Source of the DNA: Heligmosomoides polygyrus polygyrus
Taxonomy: Eukaryota; Nematoda; Chromadorea; Rhabditida; Heligmosomidae
Direction of reading: 5' to 3'
NCBI GenBank assembly: GCA_947396885.1
Contig: OX377204.1
Span: forward strand, 49,525,139 to 49,589,138
Length of the DNA: 64,000 bases
Part shown: positions 55,736-64,000 of the stretch, piece by piece
Layout: each line of letters begins with the position of its first letter
Position numbering within the stretch: position 1 is the first letter of the stretch
Made by a program: the position numbers and the translations under genes
The notes under the pieces: model-generated
Database searches by the model: none
Told to the model about the DNA's origin: nothing
The model's input: the letters and a program-made list of their open reading frames with translations, nothing else

Positions 55736-57076
55736 ATGCTTTCTTTCTTACCGAAAGAAGGTAACATGCCGGATGACTGGAGGAACAGCACCATAGTCCC
55801 CATCTTCAAGCAGAAGGGAGACGCTTCCGAATGCTCCAACTACCGAGGGATCAAACTGATCTCACACACGATGAAGATCTACGAACGACTGGTCGACTCA
55901 AGGCTGAGGGAGATGGTACCCATCTCCCAGGTGCAGTGGGGCTTCATGCCTGAGAGGTCCACCACAGACGCCATCTTCATCGCTCGTCAGGTGATGGAGA
56001 AATATCGGGAGAAACGAAAACCCTGCTACCTGGCATTCCTGGATCTGGAGAAGGCCTACGACAGGCTAGCTCGGGCCGTAATCTGGAATGCCCTTCGAGG
56101 GAGGGGTGTCCCGGAGCGCCTGATCACGGTCATAAGGGACATGTACGAGGGCTCGAAAGCGGCGATACGAACTCCACACGGGGTGACAAGGAAAGTGGAC
56201 ATCACAGTGGGGGTACACCAAGGGTCGGCTCTGAGCCCGTTCCTCTTCCTGCTGACGCTTGACTCTATAGTGAACCACCTTGAGAAAGGCCCTCTCAGAA
56301 CGATCCTCTACGCGGACGACATCGCCCTAGTAGCCGACAACCAGGAGGAGCTGGAGGAGAAGGTGCAGCTGTGGCAGAGAGCCCTTGCGAACAACGGCCT
56401 ACGGCTGAACGTGAAGAAGACGAAGTTCATCAGCTCTGAGCAGTGCGCTGGATCGATCCTAGACTGCCAAGGGGAAACGATCGAGAAGGTGGAAGAATTC
56501 CGCTACCTCGGAAGTGACCTATCCGAGGAAGGAAGTGTGGACCAGGCGATCAGGGGACGGATAAACGCAGCCTGGCTCAAGTGGAGGGAGTCCACAGGGA
56601 TCCTCTGCGACCGTAGATGCTCCAGGACGCTCAAAGGCAAGCTCTATAGAACAGTTGTAAGACCTGCCCTCCTCTACGGCAGTGAGTGCTGGGCCCTGGG
56701 TAAGGCGCAGGAGCGGCAACTGCACGCGGCAGAGATGAGGATGCTGAGGTGGGCATGTGGATGGACCCGTCGGGACAGGGTGCGAAACGAGGATGTTAGG
56801 GCAGTGATGAAGACTGCCCCAATCCAGCTGAAGATGAGAGAGCAGCGCCTGAGGTGGTATGGACACGTCCTCAGAAGACCAGAGGATCACCCCACAAGGT
56901 TGGCCCTAGATTACGAGGCACCCGGAAAGCGTCCGAGAGGAGCCCCTAGGAAAAGATGGAAGGACGTCATCAAGAGAGATCTCGCCGAAGTCGGCGCCAC
57001 GGCAGATGACGCCCTTGATAGGATGAGGTGGCGACAGATCACAAGAACAGCGGACCCTGCGACTGCGCGGGACTAA
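55736..57076 (+). CDS. RTE-clade LINE reverse transcriptase, 5'-truncated
   Basis: 446-residue open frame without internal stops. Blocks in order: MPDDWRNSTIVPIFKQKGD, a YRGIKLIS block, QVQWGFMPERSTTDAI, YLAFLDLEKAYDR (first catalytic Asp), VHQGSALSPFLFLL, TILYADDIALVAD (YADD pair, about residues 190-200), then KTKFIS, EEFRYLGS and the C-terminal LRWYGHVLRR and KRPRGAPRKRWKD blocks. The upstream endonuclease and linker are absent: homology begins at KEG just before MPDDW, after a duplicated GAAAGAAGGTAA-type junction. The 3' end is a short GAAGAAGAAG repeat, normal for RTE. The RT looks chemically intact, but the element lacks its own endonuclease and 5' end, so it is not autonomous. Confidence 0.8.
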   Translation: MLSFLPKEGNMPDDWRNSTIVPIFKQKGDASECSNYRGIKLISHTMKIYERLVDSRLREMVPISQVQWGFMPERSTTDAIFIARQVMEKYREKRKPCYLAFLDLEKAYDRLARAVIWNALRGRGVPERLITVIRDMYEGSKAAIRTPHGVTRKVDITVGVHQGSALSPFLFLLTLDSIVNHLEKGPLRTILYADDIALVADNQEELEEKVQLWQRALANNGLRLNVKKTKFISSEQCAGSILDCQGETIEKVEEFRYLGSDLSEEGSVDQAIRGRINAAWLKWRESTGILCDRRCSRTLKGKLYRTVVRPALLYGSECWALGKAQERQLHAAEMRMLRWACGWTRRDRVRNEDVRAVMKTAPIQLKMREQRLRWYGHVLRRPEDHPTRLALDYEAPGKRPRGAPRKRWKDVIKRDLAEVGATADDALDRMRWRQITRTADPATARD

Positions 57077-57097
57077 ACGCTCAGGAGAAGAAGAAGA

Positions 57098-59230
57098 TTT
57101 GGTGAAGTGTTCCAGAAGATATATAGCAAGAGCCAAGTTAGATTAGAAGACTCTGATATTGATTATGACGATGATTTATCACGTTTTCCTCATATGAGCT
57201 CGCTCCCTGGTTTCACAAGACGAAATTATCGACGTGCTGATGAAGTGGCCCAAATCTTTTTCTCTCTCTCTCGGAACTTCATTCCTGCCAGCTTTATAAA
57301 ACTTAAAAACGTAGTAACTTAAAATAAAATATTAAAAAAGCAAAGTAAAAGAAATAATCAAAAATACTTTCACAAAAGAATTCATTCCGTCTATGGTAGT
57401 ATATACTTATAGGCGATCTATATCTAGTACCAATTGCAACTATAACCAATTTCTAAAAAACGCAAATCTTGGAAGTTATAAAGATATACTCAGTAGATAA
57501 TGCATATATAGAAAAGAAAAAAGCAAATACAGCTCATTTATTCACACTGCCCACTGTTGTATTATCACAGGTAATTTGAACATTATAAAACATCAACAGT
57601 TGAAAGAAATTATGAGAAAAGGCACAAAATATAGACCAGTAATAGGTTACACCAGCGATATAATACATAACACATACAAATCCACTGTTCAAAAAGTTGT
57701 TAATTACATAGATTCTATAGACATTAGATAGATTCTATAGACATTCAACAAGTGAACCAATTGAACATTTTTTTTGCTATAGAATACAGAAATAAAATAA
57801 AACCTTTGCGCAATCATGCCAACACTAACAAGGTTTATATACCGTACCATGCAATACGAAGACTAACTACAGAAAGATTTTATATTCTGCCCATTAGATA
57901 AAACAAACAATAATTATGGTATTATTTGTAAAAAAAATTTACCTGCTCAACCTAATGGAAGAAATGGGAATTACATATGACAATAAAAACGATACCTTTA
58001 ACATTAGTAGCATTAATAATACATATGTTAATTTGAATGTTTCTAATAAGCTGCTCATAATAGAAAGACATCAGCATTTCCAAATAAGAAACAAATTAAA
58101 TGTTAATTCAAATGTAGATCTATCAATTATTTATTCACTGCCTAAACTTCATAAAGACCCAGTAAAATTTAGACTTATTACCGGGGCATATAAGGGTAGT
58201 GTTAAGGCCATAGCTCTAGAAATGTGTTGTATATTTACTTTTCTAAAAACAAGTTTCATTAACTACGCAAATAATATAGCTAGTAATACAAGGTCGATTA
58301 AAACATATTGGGCTATTAAAAATTCTAACATAGCACAAGAACTAACAAACACTGACGCAGAGAATGTTAAATTGTATTCAGCTGATTTTAAAGACATGTT
58401 CACTAGCATGCCTCATCCTGTTATATTAGAAAAAATGAAAAACCTTATCATACTTTGCTCCAAAAATTGTGGAAAACATTTTATAGCATGTAATGGATTC
58501 AAAGCTTTCTATACTGATAGCTCAATTCAAAACAATAAATACAGATATTACAATGCATAGCATCTTCTATGTTTTATAGACTACCTACTGAAAAATAGTT
58601 GATGCATATTCGCCATTATATTTTTTAAACAAAATAAAGGAGTTCCACAAGGCTGTAGCTTTAGCCCTTTACTAGCTGACTTAGCCATGTCAATGTTTGA
58701 ATTTGGGTACTCTAAGAATACTACTTTAAATAGAAACGAATTATTTAAACCACTTAGATATATGGATGACATACTTACAATTCATATTTACACAGAGAGC
58801 TGCATTGATTACATACTTACTCTAGCTTACAAAAACACATTGGAATTAAAGAAGACACACGACTGTGAACACAAAGGTAATTATCTAGACATAAGTATTA
58901 AAGTCATAAATAATAAAATTGAAAGCTTATACAACAAAACAGGCTCTTTCAATTTTAAAGTAAACAGGTTTCCACACCTAGACTCATAAATTTTAATCAG
59001 GATTAAACATAATGTCATTTACACAGAAACGCTTAGAATAGCTATCGTCTGTTCAACATTTCAATATTTTTGCAGTGAGATAAGAGAGCTTCACATGCTT
59101 TCCACCAATGGATATAGCACCGAATATATTGTTAATAATGTAAAAAATGCCTCAATAAAAATAGACAAAAACTATACAAGTATAGCTCGTTAGACAAATA
59201 TAATAAAGCAATAAGCTTTATAAAAGCACT
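57098..59230 (+). pseudogene. AT-rich unassigned reverse transcriptase, broken
   Basis: A much more AT-rich block than its surroundings. Pieces in order: a LNIIKHQQLKEIMRKGTKYR-like segment (about 57,570-57,640), the frame 57916-58560 with YSLPKLHKDPVKFRLITGA and SADFKDMFTSMP, then (58,640-58,989) GVPQGCSFSPLLADLAMSMF, LRYMDDILTI with the catalytic DD, a NYLDISIKV segment and FNFKVNRFPHLDS, and a C-terminal TETLRIAIVCS stretch (about 59,020). The arrangement fits RTs with a KG..YR N-terminus found in Penelope-like and related retroelements. I cannot place it in a named family. Stops and frameshifts between pieces make it a pseudogene. Confidence 0.6.
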
Positions 59231-59436
59231 TAAATAGTTTTAAGAAGTTTTCCATCTTTCCTTTTTTTACATATGAGTATCTTTAAACATTGTTCTTATA
59301 AAATTTTAAATAAATAAATAGATAAAGTGTTGTTGCGCCATAAAATGTAGTAATATACTAATGGAATTTCTTGGAAGTAGAACCTCCATACCTAGTAATC
59401 CTACTATATATAAAATCCTACTATATATAAAAGAGT

Positions 59437-59480
59437 AAGCGGTTGTCCGTCCGTCTGTCCGTCCGTCCGTCTGTCCGTCC
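59437..59480. repeat. (CCGT/CTGT)n microsatellite
   Basis: CCGTCCGTCTGTCCGTCCGT-type tract immediately inside the candidate Helitron left end. Confidence 0.8.
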
Positions 59481-59539
59481 GTCTGCCTATCCGTCTGGCC
59501 TTTCCTATCCTAGACGTCGAGTAACAGGCGTCCGGGTTC

Positions 59540-59800
59540 AGACCATGTGTCACCCATGTCAGGTCGAGAGGGTCAGAAGGCGTGTCACCGATGTCGCGCA
59601 AAGGGCTTTCGTACTCACCATCAGAAGACATGTCACCGACGTCGTTCTACAGGCGTCCGAATTCAGAAAAGGTGTCACCGACGTCGTTCAACAGACGTCC
59701 GGGTTCATAAGAGGTGCCACCGACGTCGTGCAACAGGCGAACGGGTTCGGAAGAGCTGTCGCCGAAGTCGCGCAAAGGGGGAAGGGGGGGGGGGCAGGTA
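59540..59800. repeat. 42-bp tandem repeat
   Basis: TGTCACCGACGTCGTTCAAC-type units begin at 59631, 59673, 59715 and 59757, 42 bp apart, with looser copies before, after (59,810-59,900) and again at 60,280-60,390. Each unit alternates with a CGTCCGGGTTCAGAAGA-like half. Confidence 0.75.
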
Positions 59801-60722
59801 CAGAAGACATGTCAGCGATGTCCTTCAAAAGACGTCCGGCTTTAGAAGACGAGTCAACGATGTCGATTAAACGATGTCCGGGTTCAGGCATGTCACCGAT
59901 GTCACGCCGTGAGCGTGGGAGGACAAGTTTGGGGGGGGGGGAATATCTTGAAAAGTGAAATTCTTGAAATTCGTGAAAGTGACCTGGAAGGGGGAGGGGG
60001 GCTGGAGGTGACACGGAGACGGGGAACCAGTAATACGGGATCTCTAAAATGGGGTCAGTAGACGGGACCAAGGGAATGGGGAAACCAATAATGGTGTTCA
60101 GTAGACGGTTACCAATAAGGGAACAAGAAAGGAGGAGTTAATTAAGGATGGTTACCAATAAGGGCAATCAAAAAGAAGGGGTCCAGCAGCTGAAGCGGGC
60201 AAGAGGGGACCACTAAAGGATGACCTGTTCGAGAGAACCAGTAAGGTGGGGTGGGGAGGGGGGGGGGTGGCGTCCGGATTCAAAAGATGTGTCAGTGTTG
60301 TGGGGCAACGGGCTTCCGCGTTCAGAAGACGTGTCTCCGATGTCGGTCAAAGGCCGCTTGGGATCGCAAGACGTGTCACCGACGTACAGAGGCAGGCGCG
60401 TTCGCTTATCCGTTTAGTATCTCTTATTATTGACAGTTTTGAGGAAAACATTTTTCTAAAACATAGGAGAGAGGTTATCTCCTCAATGGATGATATCTGT
60501 GTGATTCTTTCCATCTTCTAACAGTGATGACTTTATTGGGAACTTCATTTCAAGAGAGCAGTTATATGAAACAGCTGTATCACAATCGCAGAAGGTTTCG
60601 GACATGAGCAAACCGAATCAGCATGGTATGCGTCTGTGTAAAGAAGTTTTGCAGGGTTTCAGGGTTTGGGGGTGAAGCCCCCAACCAGACGTTTGGCGGC
60701 CGCTAGGCCGTTGAACGTCTGG

Positions 60723-61049
60723 TTGAAGAATAAAATGAATACCGTAATGATAACATGTATCATAATATCGGTCCTGATAAAGTACATATAGAGCACAGTA
60801 TCGATACTTTATATAGAAAGAAGATGGAGACCGGCCGCAGCTACACCTACTATGTACGTTTTTTATTTTTTCATTATTTTTTAACACTTGTTCGCAAAAA
60901 CTCGTTTCAAATTTAACAAATTTCATCAAATTCAAGTTTAAAATGAAACATATTCCATGATCGACTGTCGTTGAATCTTGGCATGACGTTGATACCAATA
61001 GAACTGTTCGAGCTGTGGAGGCAAGATTGTTAACCACACTTTATTCGGC
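60723..61049. other. No supported gene
   Basis: Spacer between the candidate Helitron and the Penelope-like 3' end. Confidence 0.4.
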
Positions 61050-61084
61050 TGACGTTTCGGCGTAACCGCCTTCTTTAGAGCCTG
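61050..61084 (-). ncRNA. Hammerhead-like motif at a Penelope-like 3' end
   Basis: The minus strand reads CTAAAGA, a stem AGGCG..ACGCC, GAAAC, then GTC, close to the hammerhead core (CTGANGA, helix II, GAAA, cleavage after a UH/GUC). Penelope-like elements are known to carry such ribozymes. The invariant G of CTGA is A here, and a stem III is not evident, so I expect no activity. An AATAAA follows at 61,040-61,045 on the minus strand. Confidence 0.35.
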
Positions 61085-61207
61085 GAAAAGTCAAGCGAGG
61101 TTTGAAAGGTTACTCGTCCAAGAACTATTTCAAGTCACAGGAGTTTCCGGAATTAATAGGAAAAGGAGACGAAACTGGAGTGAGACAGCCCAAGGCAGTT
61201 TGGGTGA

Positions 61208-61974
61208 ATGAGACTACCACCTAAGGTCAACCGCTCAGTGACCCTCCGGCTGTCGCCCTCCGGGGTCGAGCCCACAGAGGTCAGCCAATGGGGCCAACTC
61301 CTGGGTTCGCGCTACGCGCTCTTCCCTCCTATTGATCGCGGGATTCTTGAAGGCAATCCACAGCGATTCGAAAGTCCAGCGTGCTGTGATATGGACCTCT
61401 CGAGCAAGGATTATAACCGCGACCCCAACCACTGCGCCACCATGGCGCTGCCTGTGCTCCCCCAGCAGCGTGGAAATCTGGCGTCTCCGAAGCCCGTCCA
61501 TGTGTTCCTTGATCCTCACCCAAAGCGGCCTGCCCGTCTCACCGATTTATTCTTCATTGCACTCCGTGCAAGTGATTAGGTATACCACACCTGAAGCCGT
61601 GCAATCCCCTTCCTCTCCGAACGGGCAGACCATGCAGGACGGGTATCACAAGCGCGATCGTACAGCCGGTTCCTAACAAGTTGGGTCCTGAGGTTAGCAG
61701 GCGGTATGTTAACTAGCCTGACCAGACCTTCTAAGTCAGCCTTGCGTATACATTCCCGTACTTGAGCACTAAGAGCATCCGTGATGAAGGGCACCAAGAA
61801 AGGAATTTTGGTGCGCTCTTGTTCTCTGCGTCTTTGTGCTCCTGTAGGCAGACGACATTGCTTAGGCAGGCTGTCGAAAGTGTACCCATTCGACAACGCT
61901 ATACGAGATGCCATCTCCCTTGAAGCGGACTCGAATTCGTCGTTGGAGGATACCAACGCCGCTGTGCGAAACAT
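61208..61974 (-). pseudogene. Penelope-like element C-terminus with GIY-YIG nuclease, broken
   Basis: The frame 61974-61576 has the linker seen before the nuclease (KIPFLVPFITDALSAQVREC, LRTQLVRNRLYDRACDT). In shifted frames follow a GVVYLI segment and an EE*IGETGRP segment in which the Tyr of the YIG motif is a TAA (61,547-61,549). Then comes RIKEHMDGL and a HITAR..FESLWIAFKNPA C-terminus (61519-61235). GIY-YIG nucleases nick the target DNA for Penelope retrotransposition. The lost Tyr and the frameshifts make this copy dead. The RT part is absent; a different LINE lies upstream. Confidence 0.65.
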
Positions 61975-61979
61975 AAAAT

Positions 61980-62160
61980 GAAATGAATAAATAAATAAAT
62001 AATTAAATACAAAATAGTTTGATAAAAACTTCTTTGGTCAATTTTTAGAATTAATATTACAAATAAAAAATAAAAATATTGAACAAAAATAATGCATAAA
62101 TAAATAAAAAATAAAACAAAAAACTTTTATTATGTAAACAATGAAAATAAATGGCATTAA
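61980..62160. repeat. AT-rich simple tail
   Basis: (AAATAAAT)n-type low-complexity DNA between the Penelope-like fragment and the CR1-like RT on its right. It fits a LINE 3' tail on the minus strand. Confidence 0.6.
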
Positions 62161-62212
62161 AATTATAACACCTCGCTTCTTCACTGATGAGCCACCGGGG
62201 AGTTCATGCCTC

Positions 62213-63140
62213 GTTACAGATCGTTGATGTCATCAGGTAACTGATTATAATCTACTGAGAAATACCTCATCATAAGCTTTCGCGTAAAATTGTTTTGAGC
62301 GCTTTCTAATAGGTCTACGTTTCTTTTCTTCGTCGGATTGAATACGGTAGTGCCTGTTTCCACAACTGGTCTAATATATGTCTTGTACGCACGTATTTTA
62401 CCTCTGGAATGTTTGATTGCAAAGCTCTGAAAAGATTGTAGATGAGGTAATTGGCTCTTTTCACCAAAACCCTGCAGTGTTTATAAAAACACAGATCATT
62501 TGTAATTTCGAAACCCAGATCACGAGCTTCTTGAACTTCGTTTAGAGCTTCCCCGTTAATACTATAGATCTGTGTCGCTGTTTGGCATCTACGCCCAATC
62601 ACCAGAATGTGCTTCTTTTCAGCAGAAAGTGGAAGGTCCCATTTTTCTGCCCAATGGCTTATTGCATCAATCAGTGTCTGAAGAGAAATTAAGCCTTCAG
62701 CACGCTCAATTTTTTGTAAATTTTGACATCGTCGGCGTACATCTTGCATGCGACCCCAACCTTGTTATGTGAGCAGGTAGTTCATAGCTATATAGAAGGA
62801 ACAGAATAAGAGACAACGCATCTCCTTGAGGCACACCACTGTGCACGGAGAGGACCTCGGAGTATTGCCCCTTGACCTCAACCTGATATGTTCTTTTTGA
62901 CAAAAACAGAAGAGTCCAGTTGATGATCATTGGCTTTATTTTTAGTGCTATCTTTTCCACTAGGGCTTTATCGAAGGCCTTTGAAAAGTCAAAATATACT
63001 ACATCACTGCGTTTTTTTTCGTCAAGTGCCTTCGACCAGTCATTGAGAGACGTAAGAAGGGCCGTTTCCTGTGATCTCCTCTTCTTGAATCCATGTTGGT
63101 CACTGGAGATTACGTTATGGGCTTCAAGATGCATTAGCGT
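62213..63140 (-). pseudogene. CR1/jockey-like LINE reverse transcriptase fragment
   Basis: Minus-strand frames 63278-62706 and 62749-62315 give ISSDQHGFKKRRSQETALL, VVYFDFSKAFDKA (first catalytic Asp), SGVPQGDALSLILFLLY, then SLQTLIDAISHWAEKWDL, AEKKHILVIGRR and LGFEITNDLCFYKHC. The FADD region falls at a frame change near 62,740. The first residues of the ORF 63278-62706 are RTE, not CR1: the join is at about 63,140. The C-terminus (RKLMMRYFS, QLPDDINDL) runs to about 62,213 in another frame. Confidence 0.65.
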
Positions 63141-64000
63141 AGGCCTTCTCCAGGTCCAGAAATGCCAAGTAGCAGGGTTTTCGTTTCTCCCGTCCATCAC
63201 CTGACGAGCGATGACGATGGCGTCTGTGGTGGACCTCTCAGGCATGAAGCCCCACTGCACCTGGTAGATGGGTACCATCTCCCTCAGCCTTGAGTCGACC
63301 AGTCGTTCGTAGATTTCATCGTGTTTGAGATTAGTTTAATCCCTCGGTAGTTGTAGCATTCGGATGCGTCTCCCTTCTGCTTGAAGATGGGGACTATAGT
63401 GCTGTTCCTCCAGTCATCCGGCATCTTACCTTCTTTCGTGATTCTGTTTAGGAACTGCGTCAGCCAGTTGATTCCGAGCTCCCCGAGCACCTTCCAAGCC
63501 TCTACTGGCACACCGTCAGGCCCTGCTGCCTTTCCGAGTTTCATCTTCCGTATGGCCTTGCGAACCTCTTCTTGCGTCCAGGGTGGGATGGGTCCCTCCG
63601 TTGGCTGTTCTTCCTCGGCCTCCCGACGAGGGAACTCCTCGTTCAGGAGTTCCTTGAAGTACTCCTCCCATCTCTCTCTGACCTCGACTGGCTTCCGCAA
63701 CATCCTACCGTCAGCACTCATCACAGTCTTCACTACTCGAATGCCGAGGCTAGCTCTATGACGCGCCTTGGCCAGACGGATGGCGAACTTCTCTCCCTCT
63801 GGCCCGTCTAGTTTCTCGTACAGGGCATCCATTTCCGCGTTCTTTGCCTTCGCTACAGCCCGTTTTTGCCAGCCTCTTCAGCTTCCTGTAGGCTGTGAGA
63901 TGCTCGGGTGCCCTCGTCTTCTGCCACAGCTTGTAGGCCTCCTTCTTCCTCTTCACCGCAGCCTGCACCTCTTCGTTCCATAACCATGCCGATTTATCCC
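63141..64000 (-). pseudogene. RTE LINE, linker and first part of RT, continuing past the window
   Basis: The minus strand gives EVQAAVKRKKEAYKLWQKTR (63968-63756), after a frameshift near 63,865 MDALYEKLDGPEGEKFAIRL, MRKMKLGKAAGPDGVPVEAW-type and MPDDWRNSTIVPIFKQKGD blocks (63832-63284), then in another frame QVQWGFMPERSTTDAI up to EKAY, where it is cut and joined to CR1-like sequence. It overlaps about 390 bp of the RTE at 55.76 kb at roughly 95% identity by eye, in opposite orientation. The endonuclease should lie beyond the right edge. Confidence 0.75.

Larger units (their letters stand above)
59416..60722 (+). mobile_element. Candidate non-autonomous Helitron
   Basis: The left end is A|TCCTACTATATATAAAAG, TC after A. 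The right end is CTGG|T, preceded by two hairpins: GGGGG...CCCCC (60,669-60,682) and an arm pair CCAGACGTT/AACGTCTGG around 60,684-60,722. Helitrons insert between A and T, start TC and end CTRR near a hairpin. No Rep/helicase is present. Caveat: CTGG here is inside the hairpin stem, unlike the usual spacing. The left end is duplicated 17 bp upstream (59,399). Confidence 0.45.

Noticed and set aside
59540..59900. CRISPR-like array of 42-bp repeats
   Set aside because: Units abut without unique spacers and lie in an animal genome inside a candidate Helitron; an ordinary tandem repeat.
59404..60417. Several 60-170 aa ORFs over the 42-bp array
   Set aside because: All derive from tandem and G-rich simple sequence in different frames.

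Overview
This window looks like repeat-dense, gene-poor nuclear DNA of an animal, most likely a strongylid (hookworm-like) nematode. That assignment is inference. It rests on the mix of elements: RTE and CR1-like LINEs, mariner-type DNA transposons, a BEL/Pao retroelement with a phlebovirus-Gc-like envelope of the Tas/Cer7 kind known from nematodes, and Penelope-like GIY-YIG remnants. I found no convincing intact single-copy host gene, no functional tRNA or rRNA gene, and nothing bacterial. Almost everything I can name is a mobile element, usually broken and often nested.

Layout. 0-1 kb: 3' end of an LTR retrotransposon (ORF end, polypurine tract, LTR with TATA box and poly(A) signals). 2.3-3 kb: 3' end of a CR1/L2-like LINE. 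5.02-5.94 kb: short mariner-like element with poly-G terminal repeats. 7.9-10.2 kb: non-autonomous hAT-like element (hAT-N2) with a perfect 8-bp target duplication. 10.65-11.93 kb: decayed mariner. 14.4-17.0 and 18.7-21.4 kb: two nearly identical hAT-like elements (hAT-N1), each with its own perfect 8-bp target duplication and each carrying the same antisense RTE fragment. The second sits inside another mariner (17.64-21.43 kb). 22.9-24.7 and 30.7-31.0 kb: GC-rich Harbinger-like MITEs, one split by a second element. 28.96-29.95 and 31.88-33.67 kb: fold-back elements with long inverted arms.

33.68-54.28 kb: one very large minus-strand BEL/Pao provirus. In transcription order (high to low coordinates) it has a 5' LTR (53.9-54.3 kb), leader, gag, protease, RT/RNase H, integrase, env, an extra zinc-knuckle ORF, and a 3' LTR (33.7-34.0 kb). 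A 4,601-bp gag-to-RT block is tandemly duplicated, and a 3.76-kb array of a different, non-autonomous LTR element is inserted between pol and env. All its genes are broken by stops, frameshifts or deletions, so it is a fossil.

55.4-64 kb: CR1-like and RTE pieces joined reciprocally at two places about 7.4 kb apart, which suggests an inversion. Between them lie an AT-rich island with an unassigned reverse transcriptase (57.1-59.2 kb), a candidate non-autonomous Helitron (59.4-60.7 kb) and a Penelope-like 3' end with GIY-YIG coding and a hammerhead-like motif (61.0-62.0 kb). An RTE copy runs off the right edge.

The genes do not form a host pathway. The interest lies in how the elements nest, capture one another and recombine. 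The most unusual items are the RTE cargo inside a mobile hAT-like element, the zinc-knuckle ORF downstream of the phlebovirus-like env, the duplicated TATA-plus-gag module, and a 512-bp filler copied from 23 kb away into an LTR array.
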